A DNA stretch of 64,000 nt. It comes from an uncultured Eubacteriales bacterium (lineage in GTDB: Bacteria > Bacillota > Clostridia > Oscillospirales > Oscillospiraceae). The stretch is from assembly GCA_900545515.1 (NCBI GenBank), contig UQZA01000008.1, positions 1 to 64,000 of the forward strand. The letters run 5' to 3'. Below are positions 7,993 through 18,175 of the stretch, one piece after another. The notes beneath the pieces are model-generated. The model was not told the DNA's origin and made no database searches. It was given only the letters and a program-made list of their open reading frames with translations. How positions within the stretch are numbered: the stretch's first letter is position 1; every line of letters begins with the position of its first letter. The translations under genes and the position numbers were made by a program.

Positions 7993-9035
7993 ACCGGACG
8001 GTCACCTATACGGCCCAGGCCACCCTGGAGCGGGCTACAGGCCCGGAAGGGGGCCTCTTTGTGCCTATGACCCTGCCCCAGTATGACCGGAAGGGGCTGG
8101 CTGCCGTGCTGGCGCTGCCCTTCTGGGACTGTGTGGCAAGCATTCTCAATCAGTTTTTCCCCCTGCGCCTCCAGGGTAGCAGTCTCCAGGGAACGGAGGG
8201 GGTGCTGCCGGAGCCGGTATACATCCGTTATAAAATTGCGGTGGCAGAGCTGTGGGACCGGAAGACCGGCTCGTTTCAGGGCCTTCGGTCCGACCTGTGC
8301 GACCGGCTGGGCTCCAAGCTCCGCTCCCGGGGGAATTGGCCTTTTGTGGCGGTGGACATTGCGCTGCTGTTTGGCCTCTACGGCGCTGCGTGCCGGTCCG
8401 GCTGGCTGCGAAGAGGGGAGCCGGTTCAGCTGGCTATGGCTTCCGGGGAGTTTACCATGCCTGTTGCGGCCTGGTATGCCCGACGGATGGGACTTCCCCT
8501 GGGGGATGTGATCTGTGTTTGCAACGAAAACAGCGCTCCCTGGGAGCTTCTGCACCGGGGAGAGCTGCGCCTGAGCAGCGATTGCGCATCCACCCGGTTG
8601 CCCCTGCTGGACATAGGTCTGCCCTGCAACCTGGAGCGGCTGGTGAGCCAGACCCTGGGGACGCACACAGCGGAATTGTATGGAGCCGTTCGCAGCCGCC
8701 GGGGGACCTTTTCCCTGAACCCGGAGCAGCAGGCCAGCCTGCGGGCGGGCTTTTCCGTCAGCGTGGTGAGTGCCGACCGGCCCGGCGCCCTGATCCCCAG
8801 AATTTTCAGCACCTCGGACTATTTGCTGAGCCCCTACGGCGCCTTGGTATACGGCGGCCTGATGGACTATCGCGCGCTCACCGGGGAGGGGGCGCCCGCC
8901 CTGCTCCTGGCGGAGGAGAGCCCCCTGCGGTGGGGCGAGGAGGTGCTGACTGCTCTGGGCAAGCCTGCGGAGAACATCGTGGGACAGATTGACGGCTTGG
9001 AGCGGGAAGCCGCTCTGCGCCGGAGGGGGGACTGA
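7971..9035 (+). CDS. Threonine synthase-like protein lacking the catalytic core segment
   Basis: The 354-aa product starts like threonine synthase (Thr_synth_N-type, GPEGGLFVPMTLP). It later matches that family's second half (EFTMPVAAWYARRMGLP, then CNEN and LPCNLERL). Between these parts, the section that normally holds the PLP-binding Lys (family motif like HGPTLAFKDF) is missing or replaced, so the protein is about 140 residues short. PLP-dependent threonine synthesis is therefore unlikely, and a regulatory or scaffolding role is possible. The reading frame is intact and overlaps the dipeptidase gene by 22 bp. A further upstream in-frame extension to 7452 is read-through inside the dipeptidase gene and is rejected. 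Confidence 0.75.
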   Translation: MLYVTTLDRTVTYTAQATLERATGPEGGLFVPMTLPQYDRKGLAAVLALPFWDCVASILNQFFPLRLQGSSLQGTEGVLPEPVYIRYKIAVAELWDRKTGSFQGLRSDLCDRLGSKLRSRGNWPFVAVDIALLFGLYGAACRSGWLRRGEPVQLAMASGEFTMPVAAWYARRMGLPLGDVICVCNENSAPWELLHRGELRLSSDCASTRLPLLDIGLPCNLERLVSQTLGTHTAELYGAVRSRRGTFSLNPEQQASLRAGFSVSVVSADRPGALIPRIFSTSDYLLSPYGALVYGGLMDYRALTGEGAPALLLAEESPLRWGEEVLTALGKPAENIVGQIDGLEREAALRRRGD

Positions 9036-9773
9036 ATGGCGCTTTATGCAATTGGCGACCTGCACCTTTCCCTGGGCGTTGCCAAGCCCATGGACGTATT
9101 TGGCGGCGTCTGGGAGGGGTACACGGAGAAGCTGAAGCTGGGATTTTCCACCGTCGGACCGGAGGACACCACAGTGCTGATGGGCGATCTCACCTGGGGC
9201 ATGGATTTGAACCAGGCCCGGGCGGACTTTGCCTGGATCGCCCGGATTCCCGGGCGGAAAATCATTCTGAAGGGGAACCACGATTATTGGTGGACCACCG
9301 CCTCCAAGTTTTACCGTTTTTGCGAGGAAAACGGCTTCCAAAATATGTACGTCCTCCACAACAACTGCTATTTTTATAATGAATACGCCCTCTGCGGTAC
9401 CCGGGGCTGGTTCTTTGAAGAAGAGCGCAGCGGTCAGCACGATGAGAAGGTGTTCCACCGGGAGCTTTGCCGCCTGGAGGCCTCCCTCCAGGCGGCGGGG
9501 GACCGGCCCAAGCTGTGCTTCCTCCACTATCCACCCAGGTACCGGGGATATGAATGCCCGGAAATTCTGAAGTTGCTCCGGCGCTATGGGGTCCGGGCCT
9601 GCTATTACGGCCACCTCCATGGCGCCAGCCACAAGCTGGCCATAGAGGGCCTGTGGGACGGGGTGGATTTCCGCCTGTTGGCGGCAGATTACCTGAATTT
9701 TCGTCCGGCAAAGATTATTTCGGAAGAAATGCAAGAAAATGGTGGACAATCCGCCGCCCATTTGTTAGAATAG
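9036..9773 (+). CDS. Calcineurin-like metallophosphoesterase
   Basis: The 245-aa product carries the full set of metal-binding motifs in order: GDLHLS, GDLTWG, GNHD and GHLHG. These predict a two-metal phosphoesterase; the substrate is unknown. The ATG follows the previous stop without any gap, suggesting coupled translation with the threonine-synthase-like gene. The promoter of the next operon lies inside its 3' end. Confidence 0.9.
   Translation: MALYAIGDLHLSLGVAKPMDVFGGVWEGYTEKLKLGFSTVGPEDTTVLMGDLTWGMDLNQARADFAWIARIPGRKIILKGNHDYWWTTASKFYRFCEENGFQNMYVLHNNCYFYNEYALCGTRGWFFEEERSGQHDEKVFHRELCRLEASLQAAGDRPKLCFLHYPPRYRGYECPEILKLLRRYGVRACYYGHLHGASHKLAIEGLWDGVDFRLLAADYLNFRPAKIISEEMQENGGQSAAHLLE
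9743..9771 (+). promoter_or_regulatory. Promoter of the tig-clpP-clpX operon
   Basis: TGGACA (9743-9748), a 17-bp spacer and TAGAAT (9766-9771). It is embedded in the last codons of the phosphoesterase gene, 82 bp upstream of tig. Confidence 0.7.
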
Positions 9774-9853
9774 GACGGATACCACCATGGTGCTTTCAAA
9801 ATTTGTAAATCAGGATGGCTGCCTGAGCGGCCCGATATAGGAGGACAAATAAC

Positions 9854-11164
9854 ATGAACGTAAAGAGCATTGAGAAGGAAGGCTCCAAGGCCAAGATTAC
9901 CGTGGAGATCGAGAAGGATCTGATGGATTCCGGCGCCAACAAAGCTTACCTGAAGGCCCGTAAAGACATTCAACTGCCTGGCTTCCGCAAGGGTAAGGCC
10001 CCCCGCAAGCTGATTGAGTCCATTTACGGCGCCCACGTGTTCTACGAAGATGGTCTGGAGGAGATTTTCCCTCAGGTCTACCAGGCAGCTGTTGTGGAGC
10101 AGGAGCTGAAGGCAGTGGGCCGCCCCAGCCTTCTGCATATGGACATTGCCGATGACGGCGCTGCCACCATCGTTTTGGAGACGGACCTCTATCCCGAGGT
10201 AACCCTGGGCCAGTACAAGGGCCTGGAGGTGGAGAAGGTTGCCCCCTCCGTGACCGACGAAGAGGTGGAGGCCGAGCTGGACCGAATGGCCAAGAATGTG
10301 GCCAGCCGGGAGACGGTGGAGCGGTCTGCGGAGCAGGGCGATACAGCCAACATTGATTTTGAGGGCTTTGAAAACGGCGTACCCTTTGAAGGTGGTAAGG
10401 GCGAGGGATTTGACCTGGTTCTGGGCTCCGGCTCCTTCATTCCCGGCTTTGAAGAGCAGGTGGTGGGCATGTCCGCCGGCGAAGAGAAGGACATTGACGT
10501 GACCTTCCCCGAAGAATACCATGCCAAGGAGCTGGCCGGTAAGCCTGTGGTGTTTCATGTGAAGGTGAACAGCATCACGGTGGAGCACATTCCTGCCAAG
10601 GACGACGAGTTTGCCAAGGACGTGTCGGAGTTTGATACTCTGGACGAACTCCGCGCCGACATCCGGACCAAGGAGCTGGAGGAGCGGACCAAGGCTGTGG
10701 AGCGGACCTTTGAGACGGCAGCTGTGGAAAAGGCGGCGGAAAACGCCACCATGGAAATGCCCGAGTCCCTGGTGGAGGAGGAGCTGGACCGCCAGATGAA
10801 CAACTTTGCCTATCAGCTCCAGCGCAGCGGCATGAGCATGGAGCAATACGCCAAGATGATGGGGGGAGATATGGGCACCATGCGCAAGGCCTTCCGTCCC
10901 GCCGCTGAGAAGCAGGCCAAGGTGGATGTGACCCTGCAGGCGATCATCAAGGCCGAGGGTCTGGAGGTTTCCGACGAGGAAGTGGAAGCGGAGTATCAGA
11001 GTCTGGCCGATACCTACCAGATGGAGCTGGAGAAGGTGAAAGCCCTGGCCGGCGCCGATAGCCTGCGCCAGGATTTGCTGGTTCGGAAGGCTGCCAAGCT
11101 GGTCGCCGAAGCTGCTGTGCCTGTGGCCCCCAAGGCGGAGGAAGAGCCCAAGACGGAGGAATAA
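9854..11164 (+). CDS. tig: Trigger factor
   Basis: The 436-aa ribosome-associated chaperone has peptidyl-prolyl isomerase activity. The N-terminal ribosome-binding signature is LPGFRKGKAP. The FKBP-type PPIase domain lies at about 150-245 (GDTANIDFEGFENGVPFEGG), followed by the long helical C-terminal chaperone domain. A low-complexity acidic tail ends the protein. AGGAGG lies 8 nt before the ATG. It opens a proteostasis run with clpP, clpX and lon, a conserved order in many bacteria. Confidence 0.96.
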   Translation: MNVKSIEKEGSKAKITVEIEKDLMDSGANKAYLKARKDIQLPGFRKGKAPRKLIESIYGAHVFYEDGLEEIFPQVYQAAVVEQELKAVGRPSLLHMDIADDGAATIVLETDLYPEVTLGQYKGLEVEKVAPSVTDEEVEAELDRMAKNVASRETVERSAEQGDTANIDFEGFENGVPFEGGKGEGFDLVLGSGSFIPGFEEQVVGMSAGEEKDIDVTFPEEYHAKELAGKPVVFHVKVNSITVEHIPAKDDEFAKDVSEFDTLDELRADIRTKELEERTKAVERTFETAAVEKAAENATMEMPESLVEEELDRQMNNFAYQLQRSGMSMEQYAKMMGGDMGTMRKAFRPAAEKQAKVDVTLQAIIKAEGLEVSDEEVEAEYQSLADTYQMELEKVKALAGADSLRQDLLVRKAAKLVAEAAVPVAPKAEEEPKTEE

Positions 11165-11215
11165 TCCTGCGCTTTCCTGGTTAGAATGTCTCAGTTTGGA
11201 AAGGAGATTTGGATT

Positions 11216-11797
11216 ATGAGCTTTATACCTTATGTTGTGGAGCAGACCAGCCGGGGAGAGCGGAGCTATGACATTTTCTCCCGCCTGCTTAACGACCGCA
11301 TCATTTTTCTGTCGGAAGAGGTCAACGATGTGACTGCCAGCCTGGTGGTGGCGCAGCTATTGTACCTGGAGTCTCAGGACCCCGACAAGGACATTCAGTT
11401 CTACATCAACAGCCCCGGCGGCAGTGTCACGGCGGGCATGGCCATTTTTGACACCATGCAGTATGTGAAGTGCGATGTGGCCACCATTTGCGTGGGCATG
11501 GCCGCCTCCATGGGCGCCTTCCTGCTGGCGGCGGGAACCAAGGGAAAGCGGATGGCTTTGCCCAATGCGGAGGTGATGATCCACCAGCCCTCCGCCGGTA
11601 CCCAGGGCCAGGTGACTGACATGGCCCTGCACCTGAAGCGGCTGGAGACCATTAAAAAGCGGATGAATCAGATCCTGGCGGACCGCACTGGCAAGCCAGT
11701 GGAGGTTGTGACGGCCGACTGCGAGCGTGACAACTTCATGTCGGCCCAGGAGGCTCTGGAATACGGCCTCATTGACAAGGTTCTGACCACCCGTTAA
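11216..11797 (+). CDS. clpP: ATP-dependent Clp protease proteolytic subunit
   Basis: The 193-aa serine peptidase forms the double-heptamer Clp chamber. Catalytic Ser98 lies in [11 protein letters not shown] and His123 in [11 protein letters not shown] conserved Asp follows in the DCERDNFM segment, and the handle region precedes it. The start at 11216 follows AAGGAG; an in-frame ATG at 11186 lacks a site and adds residues unlike the family. Partner ClpX is encoded 18 bp downstream. Confidence 0.97.
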   Translation: MSFIPYVVEQTSRGERSYDIFSRLLNDRIIFLSEEVNDVTASLVVAQLLYLESQDPDKDIQFYINSPGGSVTAGMAIFDTMQYVKCDVATICVGMAASMGAFLLAAGTKGKRMALPNAEVMIHQPSAGTQGQVTDMALHLKRLETIKKRMNQILADRTGKPVEVVTADCERDNFMSAQEALEYGLIDKVLTTR

Positions 11798-11815
11798 CAA
11801 AATCGGAGGATTTTC

Positions 11816-13087
11816 ATGGCAAGACGCGATGAACAGGGAGTCCGCTGCTCTTTCTGTGGCAAACGAGAGACCCAGGTGGAGCGGATGATTTCCGGACCCG
11901 GCGTATATATCTGCAGCGATTGCGTCCGGGTTTGCAGCACCCTTTTGGATGACGATTACGCCCCCCAGGCGGAGGTGGCGAAGATCCGGGTGCCAGAGAC
12001 GCTGCCCACTCCCCAGGAGATCAAGACCTTCATGGATGGCTATATTGTGGGCCAGGAGGAGGCCAAGGTCGCCTTGTCTGTGGCAGTGTACAACCACTAT
12101 AAGCGGATCTACTTCGGTGGAAATTCTGATGTGGAGCTGCAGAAAAGCAATATTTTGCTCATTGGCCCCACGGGCTGTGGCAAGACTCTGTTTGCCCAGA
12201 CCCTGGCCAAGATTCTCAATGTACCCTTCGCCATTGCAGACGCCACCACCCTCACAGAGGCGGGCTACGTAGGCGACGATGTGGAGAACATCCTTCTGCG
12301 TCTGCTGCAGGCGGCGGATTTTGACATCGATTTGGCCGAACGGGGTATCATTTATATCGATGAGATGGATAAAATTGCCCGGAAGAGTGAAAATACTTCC
12401 ATCACCCGGGATGTGTCTGGCGAAGGTGTGCAGCAGGCCCTTCTGAAGATTGTGGAGGGCACGGTGGCCAATGTTCCCCCCCAGGGCGGGAGGAAGCATC
12501 CTCAGCAGGAGATGATCCAGGTCAACACCTCCAACATTCTCTTCATCTGCGGCGGGGCCTTTGACGGTTTGGATAAGATCATTGAGACCCGTACAGACCG
12601 CTCGGCCATTGGCTTTGACGCCCCGGTCCAGAGTAAAAGGCAGCGGGATGTGGGAAAGCTGCTGGCCCAGGTTCAACCCCATGACCTGCTGAAATTTGGC
12701 ATCATTCCCGAGCTGGTGGGACGCTTACCGGTGATAACCTCTCTGCAAAATCTGACCAAAGAGGACCTGATTCGCATTCTGACCGAGCCGAAAAACGCCC
12801 TCTCCCGGCAGTATCAGAAGCTGCTGGAGCTGGATCATGTGGAGCTGGAGCTGGAAAAGGGCGCTTTGGCGGCCATTGCCCAGAAGGCCATCGACCGCCA
12901 GATCGGCGCCCGGGGTCTCCGGGCGGTGATGGAAGAGATCATGACAAAAATCATGTACGAGATTCCCTCGGATCTCACCATCCAAAAGGTGCTGATTACA
13001 GAGGACTGTGTCCGGGGTGGCCAGCCTCGCATCATCCGGGATGAGAATCACCCCAGGGCCAGGAGCCGGGTCCGGCCCAGCGCCTGA
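11816..13087 (+). CDS. clpX: Clp protease ATP-binding subunit ClpX
   Basis: The 423-aa AAA+ unfoldase has an N-terminal C4 zinc domain (CSFCGK and CSDCVRVC). Walker A is GPTGCGKT and Walker B is [10 protein letters not shown]. The sensor/ClpP-contact regions are typical, with an IGF-type loop expected near residue 265 (ITAIGFD-like: RSAIGFDAP). It feeds unfolded substrates to ClpP encoded immediately upstream. Confidence 0.97.
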   Translation: MARRDEQGVRCSFCGKRETQVERMISGPGVYICSDCVRVCSTLLDDDYAPQAEVAKIRVPETLPTPQEIKTFMDGYIVGQEEAKVALSVAVYNHYKRIYFGGNSDVELQKSNILLIGPTGCGKTLFAQTLAKILNVPFAIADATTLTEAGYVGDDVENILLRLLQAADFDIDLAERGIIYIDEMDKIARKSENTSITRDVSGEGVQQALLKIVEGTVANVPPQGGRKHPQQEMIQVNTSNILFICGGAFDGLDKIIETRTDRSAIGFDAPVQSKRQRDVGKLLAQVQPHDLLKFGIIPELVGRLPVITSLQNLTKEDLIRILTEPKNALSRQYQKLLELDHVELELEKGALAAIAQKAIDRQIGARGLRAVMEEIMTKIMYEIPSDLTIQKVLITEDCVRGGQPRIIRDENHPRARSRVRPSA

Positions 13088-13250
13088 GACCCTTTCCCGG
13101 CAATACCGGGAATCAGAGATCAAGGATAAATGCGGGAAGGGGGCAGGGTGACTGCCTCCTTTGCGCGCTTTTACGGGGCCTAGCCCCACACTACCGTGAA
13201 TTTCCACGGGCGCTGCTTTCACGGCGGCTGCGCGGAAAGGAGAGGTTTTC
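13088..13250. other. Structured spacer between clpX and lon
   Basis: The 163-bp gap contains a 7-bp hairpin (13094-13100 with 13106-13112) without a T-tract. Further short GC-rich inverted repeats follow. No clear promoter was found, so lon may be co-transcribed with clpX or have a weak promoter. Confidence 0.4.
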
Positions 13251-15668
13251 ATGAGCGACATGATCATTTCAGAACGAATGCCGGTGCTGCCCCTCAGGGG
13301 CCTGACTGTGTTTCCCAGGCAGCTGGTCCACTTTGACGTGGGCCGGGAAAAGTCAGTTAAAGCCCTGGAAGTGGCGATGAAGGGTGATCAGCGGGTATTT
13401 CTGGTCACACAAAAGGATATTTTAGACGACGATCCCAGGGAAAGCGGACTGTACCGGATCGGCACAGTAGGGAAAATCAAACAGGTCCTCCGGACCCAGG
13501 GGGACATGGTGCGGGTTCTGGTGGAGGGGGAGTACCGGGCGCTGGTGAAGGAGTTTCTCCAGTTAGAGCCCTGCCTGACAGGCCGGGTGGAGTCCGTTCC
13601 AGAGCAAAGCTGTGACCCCGGCACACCCAAGGCGGAAGCCCTGATGCGGGAGGCGGTGATGGTCTTCGACGAGTTTCTGGATCTGATCCAGAAGCCGGCC
13701 CAGGAGCTGCAGCTGCGGATTCTGGCGCTTCATGAGCCGGGCTTTCTGGCAGACTCCATCGGCCAGCACGCCACCTTCAGCTACCAGGAGAAGGCCAAGC
13801 TCCTGGCCCAGCTGAACCCGGTGCGGCGTCTGGACATGGCCCTGCGGCTGCTGCGCCATGAGCTGGAGGTTTTGAAGCTGGAGTCGGAGATGCAGGACAA
13901 GACCCGGGAGCAAATTGACCGGGGTCAGCGGGACTATTACCTCCGGGAGCAGATGAAGGTGATCCGAACCGAGCTGGGGGAGGAGGACGAGGAGGAGGAA
14001 GCGATGGCTTACCGCTCCAAAATCCAGGCACTCCATCTGGACCAAGAGGTGGAGGAGAAGCTTCTGAAGGACGTCAATCGCATGGCCAAGCAGCCCTTCG
14101 GTTCTGCGGAGGGGGCGGTGCTCCGGAATTATCTGGACGCTGTGCTGGAGCTGCCCTGGAACAAGCGGACCCGGGAGCGGGTGGACATTCAGGTAGCCCG
14201 GAAGATCCTGGATGAGGACCACTTTGGCCTGGAGAAGGTGAAGGAGCGGATTTTGGAGGTCCTGGCGGTGAAGCAAATGGCCCCGGAGCTGCCCTCCCAG
14301 ATCATCTGCCTGGTGGGCCCTCCCGGTGTGGGCAAGACCTCCATCGCCTATTCCATCGCCCGGTGCCTGAACCGGAATATGGCCCGTATCTCCCTGGGCG
14401 GCGTCCATGATGAGGCGGAGATCCGGGGCCACCGGAAGACCTATGTGGGGGCCATGCCGGGCCGGATTATGACGGCTCTGACTCAGGCCGGTTCCCGGAA
14501 TGCCCTGCTCCTCCTGGATGAGGTGGATAAAATGGGCGCCGACTACCGGGGCGACCCCTCTTCTGCGCTTCTGGAGGTGCTGGATGGGGAGCAAAATGGG
14601 ACTTACCGGGACCACTACATGGAGGTTCCCTTTGACCTGAGTGAATGCATGTTCATCACCACTGCCAACACCACCGATACCATCCCCCGGCCCCTGCTGG
14701 ACCGGATGGAAGTCATTGAGCTGGGGTCCTACACCGATGAAGAGAAGCGGATGATTGCCAAAAACCATCTGCTCCCCAAGCAGATGAAGAAGCACGGTCT
14801 TCGAAAGTCCCAGCTTCGGATTACCGATGACGCTCTGGGAGAGATCATCACATGCTACACCAGGGAGTCCGGCGTCCGGAACCTGGAGCGCCGCCTGGGA
14901 GCCCTGTGCCGGAAAGCAGACATGCGCCTGGTGGAAGAAAACGGACCCAAGCGGATTACCGTCTCTGGGAGCAATCTGGAGGAATTTCTGGGCGTCCGCC
15001 GGTATTTACCGGACCGGCTGCCCCCGGCGGACCCGGTGGGCCTGGTTACTGGCCTGGCATGGACTAGCGTAGGGGGAGAGACCCTGGAGGTAGAGGTGAA
15101 TGTCATGGAGGGGTCCGGGAAGCTGGAGCTCACCGGCAACCTAGGGGACGTGATGAAGGAGTCTGCTCATGCCGCCCTCAGCTACATCCGCTCCCGGGCG
15201 GAGGTGCTGGGGATTCCCTCGGACTTTTACAAGAACCGGGATATTCATGTCCATTTCCCGGAAGGGGCCATCCCCAAGGATGGCCCGTCCGCTGGCGTTA
15301 CGGTGTGCACTGCCATGGTTTCTGCCCTCACTGGGACCCCGGTGCGGCGGGACATTGCCATGACTGGGGAGATCTCCATCCGGGGCCGGGTGCTTCCCAT
15401 TGGCGGCTTAAAAGAGAAAACCATGGCTGCCCTGCGCCACGGGGTGCAGACGGTGGTCATTCCCCAGGCCAACCAGCGGGACCTGGAGGAAATTGATCAG
15501 ACCGTGCGGAAATCCCTCAATTTCATCACGGCGGAGCATGTGGACACGGTGTTGGAGGCGGCTTTGCTGCTGGAGCCGCCGGTTCGGGACCGTTTGAAAC
15601 TGGATGAGGCCAGGCCCATTGCCCTGGAGGGGAAAAAGACCGGCCGCAAGCCCGCCATCCGGCAGTAG
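13251..15668 (+). CDS. lon: ATP-dependent protease Lon
   Basis: The 805-aa LonA-type protease combines an N-terminal substrate-binding LonN domain (about 1-200), a coiled helical region and an AAA+ module (GPPGVGKTSIA; LLLDEVDKMG). The C-terminal serine peptidase has the nucleophile in PKDGPSAGVT and the dyad Lys further on. It degrades damaged and regulatory proteins in the cytosol. AAAGGAGAG precedes the ATG at 13251; a second in-frame ATG follows at 13260. It ends 10 bp before engB. Confidence 0.97.
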   Translation: MSDMIISERMPVLPLRGLTVFPRQLVHFDVGREKSVKALEVAMKGDQRVFLVTQKDILDDDPRESGLYRIGTVGKIKQVLRTQGDMVRVLVEGEYRALVKEFLQLEPCLTGRVESVPEQSCDPGTPKAEALMREAVMVFDEFLDLIQKPAQELQLRILALHEPGFLADSIGQHATFSYQEKAKLLAQLNPVRRLDMALRLLRHELEVLKLESEMQDKTREQIDRGQRDYYLREQMKVIRTELGEEDEEEEAMAYRSKIQALHLDQEVEEKLLKDVNRMAKQPFGSAEGAVLRNYLDAVLELPWNKRTRERVDIQVARKILDEDHFGLEKVKERILEVLAVKQMAPELPSQIICLVGPPGVGKTSIAYSIARCLNRNMARISLGGVHDEAEIRGHRKTYVGAMPGRIMTALTQAGSRNALLLLDEVDKMGADYRGDPSSALLEVLDGEQNGTYRDHYMEVPFDLSECMFITTANTTDTIPRPLLDRMEVIELGSYTDEEKRMIAKNHLLPKQMKKHGLRKSQLRITDDALGEIITCYTRESGVRNLERRLGALCRKADMRLVEENGPKRITVSGSNLEEFLGVRRYLPDRLPPADPVGLVTGLAWTSVGGETLEVEVNVMEGSGKLELTGNLGDVMKESAHAALSYIRSRAEVLGIPSDFYKNRDIHVHFPEGAIPKDGPSAGVTVCTAMVSALTGTPVRRDIAMTGEISIRGRVLPIGGLKEKTMAALRHGVQTVVIPQANQRDLEEIDQTVRKSLNFITAEHVDTVLEAALLLEPPVRDRLKLDEARPIALEGKKTGRKPAIRQ

Positions 15669-15678
15669 GAGAAGGGCC

Positions 15679-16263
15679 ATGAATCTGCACAATGTGGAAT
15701 TTGTTCGCTCGGCTGCCGGGGCGCAGGATCTGATCCGGGATGGTCTGCCCCAGATTGCCTTTGCCGGGAAGTCCAACGTGGGAAAATCCTCGGTAATCAA
15801 CCGCCTGCTGCAGCGGAAGAACTTCGCCCGGGTGGGGGAAGCTCCGGGGAAGACCACCCATGTGAATTACTTCCGGGTAGATGGCAAAGCTTACTTTGTG
15901 GATCTGCCCGGCTATGGCTATGCCAAGGTCTCCCGAGGGGAGAAGGAGCGCTGGAGCAAGCTGATGGAAGCATATTTTGCTGCAGCCCTGATGGATCTGG
16001 GCGTCCTTCTGGTGGATGCCCGCCACAACCCCACGATGAACGACTGCACTATGGCCGCCTGGTTCCGGCATGCAGGCTGCCCCTTTGTGGTGGTGGCCAA
16101 CAAGCTGGATAAACTGAAAAAAAGTGAGATTCAATCCAATCTGAATCAGATTCGTCTGGATCTGGAGCTTCCCCAGAACTGTCCTGTGATTCCTTTTTCC
16201 GCCGAGAAGGGAACCGGGCGGGAGGAGCTGCTGTCGGTGATTCTGCAGGCCGTCCAGAAATGA
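15679..16263 (+). CDS. engB: Ribosome biogenesis GTP-binding protein YsxC/EngB
   Basis: The 194-aa TrmE-Era-EngA-type GTPase functions in 50S assembly. The P-loop is AGKSNVGKSSVIN, G3 is DLPGYGYA and the G4-type motif is ANKLDKL. The start at 15679 follows AGGAG; an in-frame extension to 15604 overlaps lon and lacks similarity. The lon-engB linkage is widely conserved in Firmicutes. Confidence 0.96.
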   Translation: MNLHNVEFVRSAAGAQDLIRDGLPQIAFAGKSNVGKSSVINRLLQRKNFARVGEAPGKTTHVNYFRVDGKAYFVDLPGYGYAKVSRGEKERWSKLMEAYFAAALMDLGVLLVDARHNPTMNDCTMAAWFRHAGCPFVVVANKLDKLKKSEIQSNLNQIRLDLELPQNCPVIPFSAEKGTGREELLSVILQAVQK

Positions 16264-16269
16264 ACACAG

Positions 16270-16302
16270 GGTGCGCACGGTTGACCCCGGTGCGCACCTT
16301 TT
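16270..16302 (+). terminator. Intrinsic terminator after engB
   Basis: A perfect 9-bp stem (16270-16278 with 16290-16298), an 11-nt loop and TTTT follow within 7 bp of the engB stop. This ends the clp-lon-engB transcript. Confidence 0.85.
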
Positions 16303-16422
16303 GTGTGCGTCCTGGTGGATAGGGCGCACCAGGCCTGCGGAAAATCATGGTACGGGACGTCCGGGAGGCCGCCCTCGACTGCTGGACGGCGTCAAATTTA
16401 AGTTAAAGGAACAAGATACCCT

Positions 16423-17811
16423 ATGACATTTCAAGAGTTGCAACTTTTGCCCTCCATTTTGCAAGCTGTGGAGGAGCTTGGCTATGAGCGGCCCTCACCG
16501 ATTCAGGCTGCGGCCATCCCCCATGTGCTGGCGGGGCGGGACCTCATTGGCTGCGCCCAGACCGGCACCGGAAAAACCGCGGCCTTTGCCATTCCCATTT
16601 TGCAGAGGCTTCAGGGCCGGGTCGGGAAGGGCCATAAGCCGGTCCGGGCGCTGATTCTCACCCCTACCCGGGAGCTGGCTCTGCAAATTCAGGAGAATTT
16701 TACCCAGTATGGAAAATATCTGCCAGTACGTACAGCCGTGATTTTTGGCGGCGTGGGGCAGACACCTCAGGTGGAAGCCTTGCAGGCAGGAGCCGATGTG
16801 CTGGTGGCGACACCGGGACGGCTGATGGACCTGTATAACCAGGGGCATGTGAGTCTGACGGGCTTGGAAATCTTTGTCCTGGACGAGGCGGACCGAATGC
16901 TGGACATGGGTTTCATCCGGGATGTGCGAAAAATCATCGGCTGGCTGCCGAAAAAGCGGCAGACCCTGCTGTTTTCTGCCACCATGCCCCAGGAAATTGC
17001 AGAGCTTTCCCAGACCCTTCTCCGGGAGCCGGTGCGGGTGGAGGTGACGCCTCAGTCATCCACGGTGGATGCCATCCGGCAGAAGCTGTACCGGGTGGAG
17101 CAGGCGGATAAAAAATGCCTGCTTCAGGAGGTGCTCCAGGACAAAAGCCTGACCAGCGTTCTGGTGTTCACTAACACCAAGCACCGGGCCAACCGGGTGG
17201 CGGAGCTGTTAAACAGCGGGGGAATTGCCGCCATGGCCATTCATGGCAATAAGAGTCAGAGCGCCCGGGTCCTGGCCCTGGGCAGCTTCAAGGCGGGGAC
17301 CATCCGGGTTTTGGTGGCCACAGACATTGCCGCACGGGGAATCGACGTCAGCGGCCTGCCCTGTGTCATCAACTACGAGCTGCCCAATGTGCCGGAAACC
17401 TATGTCCACCGCATCGGACGGACGGGCCGGGCGGGTCGCCCGGGTCTTGCCATCAGTTTTTGCAACCGGGAGGAGGAGGCCTACCTCCGGGACATTGAGA
17501 AGCTGATTGGAAAGAAAATTCCGGTGGTCCGGGCAGATGGGCCGTCCGGCAGGGAGGAGATCGAGAAAAAGGTATCGGAGCCGAAGGCTACCCCAAAGCC
17601 AACTCCGAAGCCAGCTCGCGCCAAGGAGGAGCTCTCCCGTGCACCTGGTCAAAAGCTGAAGCTAGAGCCCCTGCCACCCCTCAGGCCTCTGCCGCCGGAG
17701 CCCCCCAAGCCCCGCCGCGCCCTCCGCTCCGACCCTTGGGTACCGGGCCGGGTGGTGGCCTCTGCCGACGGCCGCCGTGGCAAGCGCCGGGGCCGCACAC
17801 CGGAAACATAA
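16423..17811 (+). CDS. DEAD-box RNA helicase (RhlE/CshA-like)
   Basis: The 462-aa ATP-dependent RNA helicase has the Q motif, [10 protein letters not shown] (I), PTREL (Ia), [12 protein letters not shown] (II), SATMP (III) and [10 protein letters not shown] (VI) in order. The C-terminal tail of about 80 residues is Pro-, Lys- and Arg-rich and disordered, as in RhlE-type proteins that contact RNA through the tail. Likely roles are rRNA maturation, ribosome assembly or mRNA decay. AAAGGAA precedes the ATG. The gene is monocistronic. Confidence 0.94.
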   Translation: MTFQELQLLPSILQAVEELGYERPSPIQAAAIPHVLAGRDLIGCAQTGTGKTAAFAIPILQRLQGRVGKGHKPVRALILTPTRELALQIQENFTQYGKYLPVRTAVIFGGVGQTPQVEALQAGADVLVATPGRLMDLYNQGHVSLTGLEIFVLDEADRMLDMGFIRDVRKIIGWLPKKRQTLLFSATMPQEIAELSQTLLREPVRVEVTPQSSTVDAIRQKLYRVEQADKKCLLQEVLQDKSLTSVLVFTNTKHRANRVAELLNSGGIAAMAIHGNKSQSARVLALGSFKAGTIRVLVATDIAARGIDVSGLPCVINYELPNVPETYVHRIGRTGRAGRPGLAISFCNREEEAYLRDIEKLIGKKIPVVRADGPSGREEIEKKVSEPKATPKPTPKPARAKEELSRAPGQKLKLEPLPPLRPLPPEPPKPRRALRSDPWVPGRVVASADGRRGKRRGRTPET

Positions 17812-17866
17812 ATGGGACAGGCGCAATTGCTGCGTGCAGTTCAGGGCGGAACCTTCGAAAATTCCC

Positions 17867-17914
17867 CACTGGCGCTGCAGCGCCCAGCCTTCTCCCGAGG
17901 GCATATGCATACAC
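17867..17914 (+). repeat. Intergenic repeat module A, forward copy
   Basis: The palindrome CACTGGCGC...GCGCC heads a conserved AGCCTTCTCCC stretch and then GCATATGCATACAC. The same order recurs near 34750, 41956 and (inverted) 60474. It lies 55 bp downstream of the DEAD-box gene. Confidence 0.7.
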
Positions 17915-18100
17915 CTCAGGCAACCCCTAGGAATTGGCCCGGGCCACGTATTCGCACACGTTTCCCAGGGGGCCACACTGTGCGCCCTTAGGGGGATGGA
18001 CCGCAGTTCCCGTCTGCCCCGGGCGGTAGGATGGGGTATCCTGGACGAACTGGCGCGGGAAAAGGAAATGCTGCCGCCCTGGTCTGGCTGGAAATTGCTG
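17915..18100. other. Remainder of the DEAD-box/pepF intergenic region
   Basis: Nothing coding is seen. The start of this stretch (CCTCAGGCAA) is shared with the region just after the lipoprotein gene at 22201, so it is probably part of the repeat family. Confidence 0.45.
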
Positions 18101-18129
18101 TTGACGAAATCTCCAATTCATGGTAAAAC
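18101..18129 (+). promoter_or_regulatory. Promoter of pepF-apeB
   Basis: TTGACG (18101-18106), a 17-bp spacer and TAAAAC (18124-18129). It lies about 47 bp before the pepF ATG. Confidence 0.6.
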
Positions 18130-18175
18130 TAACTGTGGAAACTCGGCATTCTGCCAATAGAAAAGGAGATACGAT

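Noticed and set aside
7989..9761. Long minus-strand open frame opposite the threonine-synthase-like and phosphoesterase genes
   Set aside because: Antisense shadow; both plus-strand genes show clear family motifs.
9854..16263. tig-clpP-clpX-lon-engB order as a novelty
   Set aside because: This arrangement is common in bacteria and needs no special explanation.
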